Shown piece by piece: positions 1 through 6,082 of a stretch of 18,534 bases of DNA (position 1 is the stretch's first letter; every line of letters starts with the position of its first letter). Made by a program: the position numbers and the translations under genes. Location of the stretch: positions 1-18,534 of the forward strand of contig QIHH01000061.1 in the NCBI GenBank assembly GCA_003230195.1, written 5' to 3'. This DNA comes from Gammaproteobacteria bacterium (GTDB lineage Bacteria; Pseudomonadota; Gammaproteobacteria; SZUA-140). The notes beneath the pieces were generated by a model that had not been told where the DNA came from, did not search any database, and was given only the letters and a program-made list of their open reading frames with translations.

Positions 1-585
1 TATGGCAACAAGACGAATCGACACCGTCCAGCCAAATAGTGGTAACAGTCCCAGTGGCACTAACGCACCAAATGCGCCACCCAATGTATTCAGTGCATAG
101 ACCTTACTAAGCGAAACGCCACTATCCGCGATCATTGCCAGCACCATTGGAAAACCAAGCCCTAAAGCAAACGCGGGAATAAATAAAACAAGAAAGACAA
201 CCAGCCCTTGCAGCCCATACCACTGCAACAGACCACCACCCTCAGCGCTCGTTCCGATCCATAAATCAATCGCCTGAAAAAGCTGTGGCGTAAACCAGGC
301 AAACAGACCCACCGTGACTTCGAGCAAAACAAGCATTAAAAGGGGGTTACGCAACGTCTGTACGAAGCGCGCGCCAAGCAAGCTACCACCACCGAGGCCC
401 GCCATGAACGCAGCAACGGTAACAACAATGCCAAAGATGCTAACCCCAAACTGAAGCGATAACATGCGCGCCCACAACACCTCATACGAGAGTGCTGCCA
501 GTCCAGACATGGCATAAACGATCGCGAGCGACCAAGCCCACCATACGCTTCTTTTTTGAATGGAATACAACAAAGTTTTTCCCAC
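1..585 (-). CDS. Fused MFS/spermidine synthase-type membrane protein, N-terminal part (cut by window edge)
   Basis: An open minus-strand frame of 195 codons runs off the left edge, so the C-terminus is missing. I translated it by hand. After a short basic N-terminus it reads SGLAALSYEVLWARMLSLQFG, then AAFMAGLGGGSLLGARF, then AFALGLGFPMVLAMIADSG and VYALNTLGGAFGALV. These are the typical helices of the membrane half of proteins annotated as fused MFS/spermidine synthase. In that family a C-terminal aminopropyltransferase-like domain may follow, but it would lie outside this window, so I cannot say whether it is present. The chosen start is GTG at 585, just after an in-frame stop, with AAGGA close upstream; TTG at 573 or 570 is possible. 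It lies downstream of the accessory oxidase operon, with no visible functional link. Confidence 0.72.
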   Translation of the reverse strand, partial: MGKTLLYSIQKRSVWWAWSLAIVYAMSGLAALSYEVLWARMLSLQFGVSIFGIVVTVAAFMAGLGGGSLLGARFVQTLRNPLLMLVLLEVTVGLFAWFTPQLFQAIDLWIGTSAEGGGLLQWYGLQGLVVFLVLFIPAFALGLGFPMVLAMIADSGVSLSKVYALNTLGGAFGALVPLGLLPLFGWTVSIRLVAI

Positions 586-622
586 TTATCCTTTGAAATA
601 ATTGCCACTGCAAACCCGTCAT

Positions 623-648
623 AAAAAGGGCTGGAGCAAATAAGCCTA
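623..648 (-). terminator. Weak candidate terminator after the accessory operon
   Basis: Read on the minus strand, a short GGCT/AGCC stem (643-646 with 629-632, loop of 10) is followed by five T residues. It lies between the stop of the 125-aa gene (703) and the start of the next gene (585). The stem is short, so this is tentative. Confidence 0.3.
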
Positions 649-702
649 GGTATCAGCGACTAAAATGCAACATCAACCGCGCCGCACAGGCACGTTGAAA
701 AT

Positions 703-1080
703 TCACAGTTTAAAGGGAAAAAACCAGACGATGGCGGTTACCGCATGCGCAAATGCCAAGAAAACGGTAAAGCCTGCGGAAATCATATGTGGTACAAAAA
801 GTTGCTTACCAAAGAGCGCCATCCGTAAACCAATCACAGCTGTCGTCACGATTAATATTAATAAGAGAACACCCATGTAAAATAGAATCTTATGTTTCTG
901 CTCATCATCAATCGCAACCGCCTCACCGAGTACTTCTTCTTTATCAATAAAAGGCGCGAGTACCGCATGAGAACTATCGGCACCTGACTCATCGGCGGCA
1001 AGCACAGACGCACTCATGTTTGAGAGGAACACCGATATGAACAAAATAAATAGCATTGAAGCTCGAGATAAAAATTTCAT
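703..1080 (-). CDS. Exported two-span membrane protein, 125 aa, unrecognised
   Basis: I do not recognise the family. The protein starts with a clear signal peptide (residues 1-29, ending SASVLAA before DE). An acidic periplasmic stretch of about 35 residues follows, then two hydrophobic spans at about 66-88 and 101-122. It ends right after the second span, in WFFPFKL. No cysteine pair, CXXCH motif or other cofactor motif is visible. Its ATG overlaps the stop of the upstream 90-aa gene by one base (TAATG), so the two are probably translationally coupled and may form a pair. It is the last gene of the accessory oxidase operon. A small oxidase subunit or assembly factor is possible, but only by position. 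Confidence 0.7.
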   Translation of the reverse strand: MKFLSRASMLFILFISVFLSNMSASVLAADESGADSSHAVLAPFIDKEEVLGEAVAIDDEQKHKILFYMGVLLLILIVTTAVIGLRMALFGKQLFVPHMISAGFTVFLAFAHAVTAIVWFFPFKL

Positions 1081-1352
1081 TAATCAGTCGACTCACTCTG
1101 TTTTACTCGATCTTTGGAGGCTTCTAGCCTAGCTTCTTCTCTTTTACGAGACTCAGGTGTCGTACCTGCAAATTTCCAATAGAGAACCGCCATTAATATC
1201 GCTGGAATAAGCACCATTGGCAGTAAAAAAAGAAAGATCATCCATGGCGTATCAATCGTCACATGCAACCAACGATAACTATCAGCAGCCAAACAGACGG
1301 CTGGCGCTGTTGCAAGACCGCTAACAAGAAAGATAGATAAAATGCGTTTCAT
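1080..1352 (-). CDS. Exported one-span membrane protein, 90 aa, unrecognised
   Basis: No family recognised. A signal peptide covers about residues 1-22 (AVCLAA before D). A short periplasmic piece with SYRWLHVTIDTPWM follows, then one hydrophobic span at about 37-60, then a strongly charged C-terminal tail rich in Glu, Lys and Arg that would lie in the cytoplasm. AGG sits at suitable distance before the ATG. The stop overlaps the start of the 125-aa gene, and the SUMF1-fold gene ends 15 bases upstream, so it is in the middle of an operon. The topology resembles small subunits or scaffolds of membrane complexes, but nothing in the sequence proves this. Confidence 0.7.
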   Translation of the reverse strand: MKRILSIFLVSGLATAPAVCLAADSYRWLHVTIDTPWMIFLFLLPMVLIPAILMAVLYWKFAGTTPESRKREEARLEASKDRVKQSESTD

Positions 1353-1367
1353 ATTAAGACCTGTAAA

Positions 1368-2423
1368 TTACGGTGTTTGGGCACACCTAAAACCGAAAAA
1401 ATCAGATGCGAAATTCGGCCATGCATAGTTTCGATGGTATGTGGCAGTCGAGAATGGATCGCCTTTCCAAGAACCACCCCGTAGCACCTTGTAAGGTAGA
1501 TCCGTCTCTTCAAACTCAGCCATTTTCATCGCCTTAGCAGCGCCTTGGCGCGGCTCTTTAGCCCTTTTCGCAACAAATAAGCTGCCAGGTGCCGTGCTGC
1601 CTTCATAGGCAGTAAAATCATCAGCAGTCCATTCACTCACATTACCAACCATATCAAACACACCATAAGGGCTAACGCCCTCTGGATAGGCATCATATAC
1701 AGTCGTACTGCCAACGTTATAATAGGTATTGAGACGATCAGGCTCCATAGTATCACCCCAAGGCCAACGCCTTCCATCGGTACCACGCGCTGCTTTTTCC
1801 CACTCAGCTTCCGTCGGCAGGCGTTTACCAGCCCACGCCGCGTAGTCAGATGCATTTTGCCATGAGACCATCGTTACCGGATGGAGTTCCTTGCCTTCGG
1901 CTATTTTTCCATCCGTCCAGTCAAGCGGTGGACGATGTGCCGTTGCTGCAACAAAACGAGCGTATTGCGCATTTGTTACCGCATATTTATCAATTCTATA
2001 TGCATCGGTATGTACACTGCTTTGTGGACGATTATATATATTCGACTGCTTACGATCTGTGCCCATTAGAAACTCACCTGCAGGTATCAGGATTGTTTGA
2101 TCGACGTCCGCCCACTGTTCTGGCGTTAAAAGTGCTTCAGCTTCATCAACCTTGTAGCTCGTCTGCTGCTCAACACCAAACTCAAAATCCACCTGTCTGA
2201 ACAACTCCTCACCAGCTGCACGAATATGGTCATGCTCATCCGCGAGGTCAATACCAGCCTTATCTCGCATGTCATGCATTCGATTAGAGCCAAGCTCCAG
2301 CACGTGAATGGTGCCACCAACAAGAGAAAGTACAATACAAGTAACAAAGGTCGCGCCAATATAACGCTTACGGATTGCCCGCTGCTCGTCATTCAAAGGC
2401 ACTTGATTATTTATCATATTCAT
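1368..2423 (-). CDS. Membrane-anchored SUMF1/formylglycine-generating-enzyme-fold protein without the cysteine pair
   Basis: 351 aa. An N-terminal anchor spans about residues 21-43, so the rest should be periplasmic. From about residue 112 the SUMF1/FGE-sulfatase fold is plain: IPAGEFLMGTD, then YRIDKYAVTNAQYARFV, PVTMVSWQNASDYAAWAGKR, LPTEAEWEKAARG, RRWPWGD, GVFDMVGNVSEWTAD, and finally KVLRGGSW and GFRCA. True formylglycine-generating enzymes carry two catalytic cysteines shortly after RGGSW. Here that region (residues 315-340) has none, and only C347 of GFRC remains. FGE-type oxidation of a sulfatase is therefore unlikely. Family relatives such as NirV occur beside denitrification genes. 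Here the neighbours are a cytochrome c and a CcoS-like protein, suggesting a structural or maturation role in an electron-transfer complex. The fold is clear; the function is unknown. Confidence 0.9.
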   Translation of the reverse strand: MNMINNQVPLNDEQRAIRKRYIGATFVTCIVLSLVGGTIHVLELGSNRMHDMRDKAGIDLADEHDHIRAAGEELFRQVDFEFGVEQQTSYKVDEAEALLTPEQWADVDQTILIPAGEFLMGTDRKQSNIYNRPQSSVHTDAYRIDKYAVTNAQYARFVAATAHRPPLDWTDGKIAEGKELHPVTMVSWQNASDYAAWAGKRLPTEAEWEKAARGTDGRRWPWGDTMEPDRLNTYYNVGSTTVYDAYPEGVSPYGVFDMVGNVSEWTADDFTAYEGSTAPGSLFVAKRAKEPRQGAAKAMKMAEFEETDLPYKVLRGGSWKGDPFSTATYHRNYAWPNFASDFFGFRCAQTP

Positions 2424-2459
2424 AATTACTACGTATCTTATGTCATCACTAGAAAAAAA

Positions 2460-2948
2460 TTACACGTTATTGGATGAATCATGCTGTTTTTTTTGGTAAC
2501 GCTTGTGAAGTTTTGACTTGGCCGAACGGCCATAAACCTTCTTATTAACAATCTCGCCTATCACACCGCCAATCGCTGCAGCTTCAACCGCTAGAATCAC
2601 TACCAGAATCCAGAAGCCTACTGGTAACAACGTGACTCCATCTGGCAAATCAAATCGAACGTCATGGATTGCATTGTACTCATACACCCTGACAATAATG
2701 GGTGAGAAGTAAGCTAATATTTTACCTCCCAAGCCAAATATCAGTGAAACGACAACACCCGCTACAAATGGGACAAAGAATAAAGTAATGATCCACATCG
2801 GGTTAAACGTCTGAACGCCATAAAAAACCTCTAAACTGATTCCCGTCAAACGATCGCCGACATAGATAACTGTGGCGCCAACGAGTACAGCAAATATGCC
2901 CCACACCACATCTTTGGGGCTCATTCTAACTATGGACGTAAACGACAT
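2460..2948 (-). CDS. Multi-span membrane protein, 162 aa, unrecognised
   Basis: No family recognised. Hydrophobic spans lie at about residues 14-31, 50-72 and 107-131, with a loop carrying VYEYNAIHDVRFDLPDG between the last two. The C-terminal tail of about 30 residues is very basic (KSKLHKRYQKKQ) and probably cytoplasmic. No haem-binding CXXCH and no paired histidines in a membrane span are seen. The start follows the stop of the cytochrome c gene by 5 bases, with only a weak GAG upstream; Met9 (MSPKD) is an alternative start. It lies inside the accessory oxidase operon, so it may be a membrane partner of the anchored cytochrome c encoded just upstream. Confidence 0.7.
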   Translation of the reverse strand: MSFTSIVRMSPKDVVWGIFAVLVGATVIYVGDRLTGISLEVFYGVQTFNPMWIITLFFVPFVAGVVVSLIFGLGGKILAYFSPIIVRVYEYNAIHDVRFDLPDGVTLLPVGFWILVVILAVEAAAIGGVIGEIVNKKVYGRSAKSKLHKRYQKKQHDSSNNV

Positions 2949-2953
2949 AATAT

Positions 2954-3445
2954 CTACTCGGGTTGATACGCTTCACCAGTACGTTTCTCATATGCGGCTT
3001 TCCGCGTCTCTTCCAGATACCAGTCTTCTACCTTAAGACTAGCCATGTACGCGGCTAACACTCTACGCTCCTCTTCTGGAAGATGCGAAAATGAAGGCAT
3101 CTGAAAACGAGCCTTTAACCTTGAGGGAATGATCTCCTGTGGGTTTTCTGCAGAAAAATAATCATAAAACCATTTTTCTTCTCTCAGTGAACCAATACCA
3201 TCTAACGATGGGGATGGAACATTTTGCATCAAATTGTTTAAAAAGAAAAGTTTATGGCATTCTTTACATAAATTATCTCTCAACAACTTACCGGCTTTGC
3301 TGCTAAGCTCTGTAGAGGCCGTCGTGTAATATGGGATGCCAGGATCTTCTTCAGTAATATTTGCGGTCTGCCATACCTGATTGGTAATGGATACAATCGC
3401 AATTAAACCGACCAAGCCAAAGATTACTTTTTCACCTTTTTTCAT
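2954..3445 (-). CDS. Membrane-anchored monohaem cytochrome c, 163 aa
   Basis: Class-I-like cytochrome c held by an uncleaved N-terminal span (about residues 7-24, after MKKGEK). The haem motif is CKECH at residues 60-64. The likely axial methionine is M116, in FQMPSF, followed by the usual C-terminal helix (EEERRVLAAYMASLK). The haem domain should face the periplasm and carry electrons. It is a visible paralogue of the 202-aa cytochrome at 10381-10989: both share the K-x-GEK anchor start and an SLDG(I/V)GS segment after the haem. The ORF overlaps the CcoS-like gene upstream by 14 bases, so translation is probably coupled; no strong ribosome site is seen. It may donate electrons to the CcoO/CcoN pair encoded upstream. 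Confidence 0.9.
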   Translation of the reverse strand: MKKGEKVIFGLVGLIAIVSITNQVWQTANITEEDPGIPYYTTASTELSSKAGKLLRDNLCKECHKLFFLNNLMQNVPSPSLDGIGSLREEKWFYDYFSAENPQEIIPSRLKARFQMPSFSHLPEEERRVLAAYMASLKVEDWYLEETRKAAYEKRTGEAYQPE

Positions 3446-3722
3446 TTTGTTTTTCTAGTTTCTGCTCTGCCCGTTTTCTCAACACATCTTCCCGTAGTTT
3501 TTCCTGTTTTTTCGTTACTTCTTTATATTTTTTAAAATCTTCATCGGACATTTTATCGACATCGTCATCATCAAAAACAACGTATTTGATATCTTCATCA
3601 AACTGATTATTTTTGAATCCCCAGCGAAGCAGAAACGCCGCTCCGATTAAAATACCAGCAGCTGCCACCATCCATAAGTAAATAGTCCAGCCATCCGGCA
3701 ATGATTGCATATATTCTTTCAC
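3432..3722 (-). CDS. CcoS-like cbb3 oxidase assembly protein with extended C-terminus
   Basis: One span at about residues 14-32, followed by LRWGFKNNQFDEDIKYVVFDDDD. This closely follows the CcoS family pattern (span, then a basic residue, GQFDD, and a terminal FDDD). CcoS is needed for cofactor insertion into cbb3-type oxidases. Usual CcoS proteins are about 45-70 residues, but this one is 96. The extra 40 residues are very charged (SDEDFKKYKEVTKKQEK and onward) and look helical, possibly coiled coil. The start is GTG at 3722, supported by AGGGG six bases upstream. The end overlaps the cytochrome c gene. It ties the downstream operon functionally to the C-family oxidase operon next door. The copper ATPase CcoI and CcoG are not in this window. 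Confidence 0.7.
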   Translation of the reverse strand: MKEYMQSLPDGWTIYLWMVAAAGILIGAAFLLRWGFKNNQFDEDIKYVVFDDDDVDKMSDEDFKKYKEVTKKQEKLREDVLRKRAEQKLEKQNEKR

Positions 3723-3731
3723 ATTCCACCC

Positions 3732-4076
3732 CTACAATAAGTATCCTTCAATAAGCTGTAACCAGCCCATTCCAATTGCGATAAAAACCCCTGATATTAT
3801 CGCGCCAAACATGACCTTTTCGCCCGTTTTTAACTTGTTCTGATTATCTTTTCCTCGCGGTAAGTAAAAGTAAATTATCATCGAAAAGAAAATAAGCGAT
3901 ATGATTAAAAATACAAAGATACCAACACTGAATGATTGAGAACGTAGCCCCTCAATACTCATATCAATTCCAAGTAGCCTATTATCAGCAACTTCCTGAA
4001 CCGCAAACATTGCCTCATTTAGATACAGCCAAAGTTTAGCAAGGAATGAACTATTACCAATTAAATCAAATATCAT
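3732..4076 (-). CDS. Two-span membrane protein, 114 aa, with cytochrome-anchor-like segment
   Basis: No family recognised. Spans lie at about residues 50-72 and 88-108. The second span starts with KTGEKVMFG, almost the same as the anchor starts of the two monohaem cytochromes in this window (KKGEKVIFG and KSGEKILLG), yet no CXXCH follows and the protein ends after the span. This may be a shared docking motif, or a cytochrome anchor that has lost its haem domain. It is the first gene of the accessory operon, 51 bases downstream of a candidate -10 box. The ribosome site is poor; the ATG at 4076 is the first in-frame start, so the N-terminus is less certain. Confidence 0.65.
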   Translation of the reverse strand: MIFDLIGNSSFLAKLWLYLNEAMFAVQEVADNRLLGIDMSIEGLRSQSFSVGIFVFLIISLIFFSMIIYFYLPRGKDNQNKLKTGEKVMFGAIISGVFIAIGMGWLQLIEGYLL

Positions 4077-4126
4077 TTCATAAACACACTTTTGTTCGCG
4101 AATAGCACTATACTAAAGTACTGTAA

Positions 4127-4155
4127 ATTATATCTCATTGACAATTGACTGTCGC
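4127..4155 (-). promoter_or_regulatory. Candidate sigma-70 promoter of the accessory operon
   Basis: On the minus strand a perfect TATAAT (4127-4132) is preceded, after a 17-base spacer, by GCGACA (4150-4155; four of six match TTGACA). It sits directly between the terminator of the oxidase operon and the first gene of the accessory operon, suggesting the two operons are separately transcribed. Confidence 0.5.
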
Positions 4156-4157
4156 TC

Positions 4158-4182
4158 AAAAAAAAACCGCTCTAACGAGCGG
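4158..4182 (-). terminator. Rho-independent terminator of the oxidase operon
   Basis: On the minus strand CCGCTC-GTTA-GAGCGG forms a 6-bp stem with a 4-base loop, followed by nine T residues (4158-4166). It lies 26 bases after the stop of the 50-aa gene. Confidence 0.85.
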
Positions 4183-4207
4183 CTTTTCTTTCAACTAAAA
4201 ACAATCT

Positions 4208-4360
4208 TTAGTTGAAAACGTCATCACTACCTTCAGTAGCATTATCTCTATGTTCCTTCCAGTAACTATCAACAAAGAAGATGCCATATAATGCCGGTAG
4301 AATAAATACAAATACAATAATAGTAGCAAAGACTGTTGGTCCGTGATCGATATCTAACAT
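4208..4360 (-). CDS. Small one-span membrane protein, 50 aa, possible CcoQ-like subunit
   Basis: This short gene was translated by hand. It begins MLDIDHGPTVFATIIVFVF, has one span at about residues 8-29, and ends in a charged tail (YWKEHRDNATEGSDDVFN). AGGAGA lies seven bases before the ATG at 4360, a good ribosome site. It follows the 211-aa gene by 17 bases and is the last gene before the oxidase terminator. Size, single span and acidic tail resemble the CcoQ/FixQ subunits of cbb3 oxidases, and the position in the oxidase operon fits. However, no CcoQ signature is strong enough to assign it. No metal or haem ligand motif is visible. Confidence 0.75.
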   Translation of the reverse strand: MLDIDHGPTVFATIIVFVFILPALYGIFFVDSYWKEHRDNATEGSDDVFN

Positions 4361-4377
4361 TATAATTCTCCTATTTA

Positions 4378-5013
4378 TTACTTGGTATTTGACATGTCAG
4401 GCTTGCGACTAAAATGTGGCAAACGCTTACATACAAAGAAGATAAAGATGATGAAGTAGGTTACATAGAATACATCTATTGTGTACCCCTTATCCCACCA
4501 AGGCTGTTTTCTTTCAGGCGAACCATCAGCAGTAGGATTGCCTTCAAAATTAGCTAAGACGATTGTGTCAGCTAAAACTGAGTAATAATCCAGAGGATAT
4601 TTACCCGATGCCTGTGCTTCTTTGATTTCAGGAGCGATATTTAGAAGATCATCCCAACTAATAGGATGGCGTTCTAACGATGCTTTTACACGCGAATCAG
4701 CTCTTTGATATGCGATCTCATGGACCCTAGCCATTTTAGCCACTGGATCTTCAATCGCCTGGATTTCAGGGGTATCCATTAATGCAACATGCTCAACAAA
4801 ATCATGTGCGGTAGGACGTTGCCCCCAAATAGGCATTGTTACCAAAAACGCAGTCAAAATAATCAAAGCCATCAACAACACCAATGGAAATGGCAGGCGG
4901 TTATTCCCTTCCCATAAACCACCGTGCTTCTCGGCCTCCCAAAGTTCAATTATTCTATTCTGCTCAGCCTCGTCAGAGAGAGAGTAGAACGGTTGGTCAA
5001 ATTTAATAGCCAT
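4378..5013 (-). CDS. Haem-less two-span membrane protein, 211 aa, in the position of CcoP
   Basis: No family recognised. A cytoplasmic N-terminus of about 40 residues is followed by a span at about 43-62, ending in MPIWGQRPTAHDF. A probably periplasmic domain of about 115 residues comes next, then a second span at about 179-197 and a short basic tail. There is no CXXCH; the only cysteine (VCKRL) is at the end of span 2. In cbb3 operons the slot after ccoN-ccoO holds ccoQ and the diheme ccoP. This protein occupies that slot but cannot bind haem c in the CcoP way. GGGGAG sits eight bases before the ATG. I infer a structural oxidase subunit replacing CcoP, or an adapter for a separate cytochrome donor. 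Confidence 0.85.
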   Translation of the reverse strand: MAIKFDQPFYSLSDEAEQNRIIELWEAEKHGGLWEGNNRLPFPLVLLMALIILTAFLVTMPIWGQRPTAHDFVEHVALMDTPEIQAIEDPVAKMARVHEIAYQRADSRVKASLERHPISWDDLLNIAPEIKEAQASGKYPLDYYSVLADTIVLANFEGNPTADGSPERKQPWWDKGYTIDVFYVTYFIIFIFFVCKRLPHFSRKPDMSNTK

Positions 5014-5031
5014 TAATTTTTCTCCCCAATT

Positions 5032-5988
5032 TTACTTAAGACTGGTTAAAATCCAGTCGACGAGTGCACGGACTTCAGAATTACCAGCATATTCTGGAAT
5101 TTCAGGCGGGTAGATCCTAGTTCCAGCACGGTATTCTTTATACTCTGTGCGCCATTTGTCGAAATCGATCTTATTACCATGTGCATCTATTTCACCCCAG
5201 AGGTAATCAAAACGCGGCATGATCGAGTTAGGCTGAACAAGACGTGGATTGAAGAAATGCATATCCATCCATTCTCTTGATGAATTACGCGAAGCTACAT
5301 GTAGAATATCTGGCGCTTTACGATCAGAACCAAAAGCGGTAGGCATTTCACCGTTGAAATCGCCTAGCATTGGAGGTGCACCAAAAATCTGCCAATCCTG
5401 TGTCTGCTCAGGCAGAAGCGTATGACACCACCAGCAACCCTCGGTGATATATACAGTTTTACCTTTACCTACATAACGAGTATTTTCGTCTGTAGCAGCG
5501 CGCAGTGTATCAGCTGGAGTCCAGCCCTTAAGTGCGGTCAAATTTTCGATGTAATCCCAATCTTTACCGTTTACTTCACCACGATTGATCGCAAAAACAG
5601 CCCCCTCAGCTTCGGTTGCTTCACCCATTTTACCAACGCTCAGGCTTAACTGACCAACAGTCGGCCCCGTGTTAGCAGGATGACGTACAGCAGGAGCAAA
5701 TGGTACACCCGGCTCGTATACATATGCACGCATTGGTGGATCAATTTTTTCACCGGTTTTTGGATCTTTGTCCAAAATTACGGTAATCGGCTTGTTTGCA
5801 CCTATTACTAGCGGATCTTCATAACTAAAGCCAATAACACGACCATTAGATAATGATTTATCCAAACCAACCCATGTTGACTCTGCTGAACGAAAGTCAA
5901 AACTTGGAAACATCAGCGTAATTATCATCGAGAGACCAAGCATCCCCCCGATGGCCGCTGCCCCTAATTTATGTTGTTGAAATGCCAC
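5032..5988 (-). CDS. ccoO: CcoO-like membrane-anchored monohaem cytochrome c subunit, enlarged ectodomain
   Basis: 318 aa from the preferred start. An N-terminal span of about 20 residues is followed by about 130 periplasmic residues without a cysteine. Then comes YITEGCWWCHTLLPEQ, matching the CcoO haem site (REGCYxCH in the family). Downstream FGSDRKAPDILHVASR, MHFFNPRLVQP and NSIMPRF follow the CcoO order (GSKRTGPDL, NPRxxxP, SNMPxY), with the Met of SIMP as axial ligand. Usual CcoO proteins are about 200 residues, so the region between anchor and haem is a large insertion. GTG at 5988 is preferred because GGGAGG precedes it by nine bases; GTG at 6027 would add 13 residues but lacks a ribosome site. 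It should pass electrons from a cytochrome c to CcoN, encoded just upstream. Confidence 0.88.
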   Translation of the reverse strand: MAFQQHKLGAAAIGGMLGLSMIITLMFPSFDFRSAESTWVGLDKSLSNGRVIGFSYEDPLVIGANKPITVILDKDPKTGEKIDPPMRAYVYEPGVPFAPAVRHPANTGPTVGQLSLSVGKMGEATEAEGAVFAINRGEVNGKDWDYIENLTALKGWTPADTLRAATDENTRYVGKGKTVYITEGCWWCHTLLPEQTQDWQIFGAPPMLGDFNGEMPTAFGSDRKAPDILHVASRNSSREWMDMHFFNPRLVQPNSIMPRFDYLWGEIDAHGNKIDFDKWRTEYKEYRAGTRIYPPEIPEYAGNSEVRALVDWILTSLK

Positions 5989-6082
5989 GTTATATACCCT
6001 CCCATTTATCTTTTTTTCCCCTCTCACTCTGCAATTTACTTACAAAGTGAAAGGGACACGTATGATGATCCCGAACTATTTT

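Noticed and set aside
336..608. A 90-codon minus-strand frame at the left edge.
   Set aside because: It is a shadow: the frame beside it (585 to 1) gives a clear membrane-protein family sequence, while this one is Arg/Cys-rich and patternless.
1850..2200. Several plus-strand frames inside the SUMF1-fold gene.
   Set aside because: They are antisense shadows of a strongly recognisable protein and have no ribosome sites or family patterns.
5989..6027. A start at GTG 6027 for the CcoO-like protein.
   Set aside because: No ribosome site precedes it; GGGAGG precedes GTG 5988, and the membrane anchor then begins promptly, as in the family.
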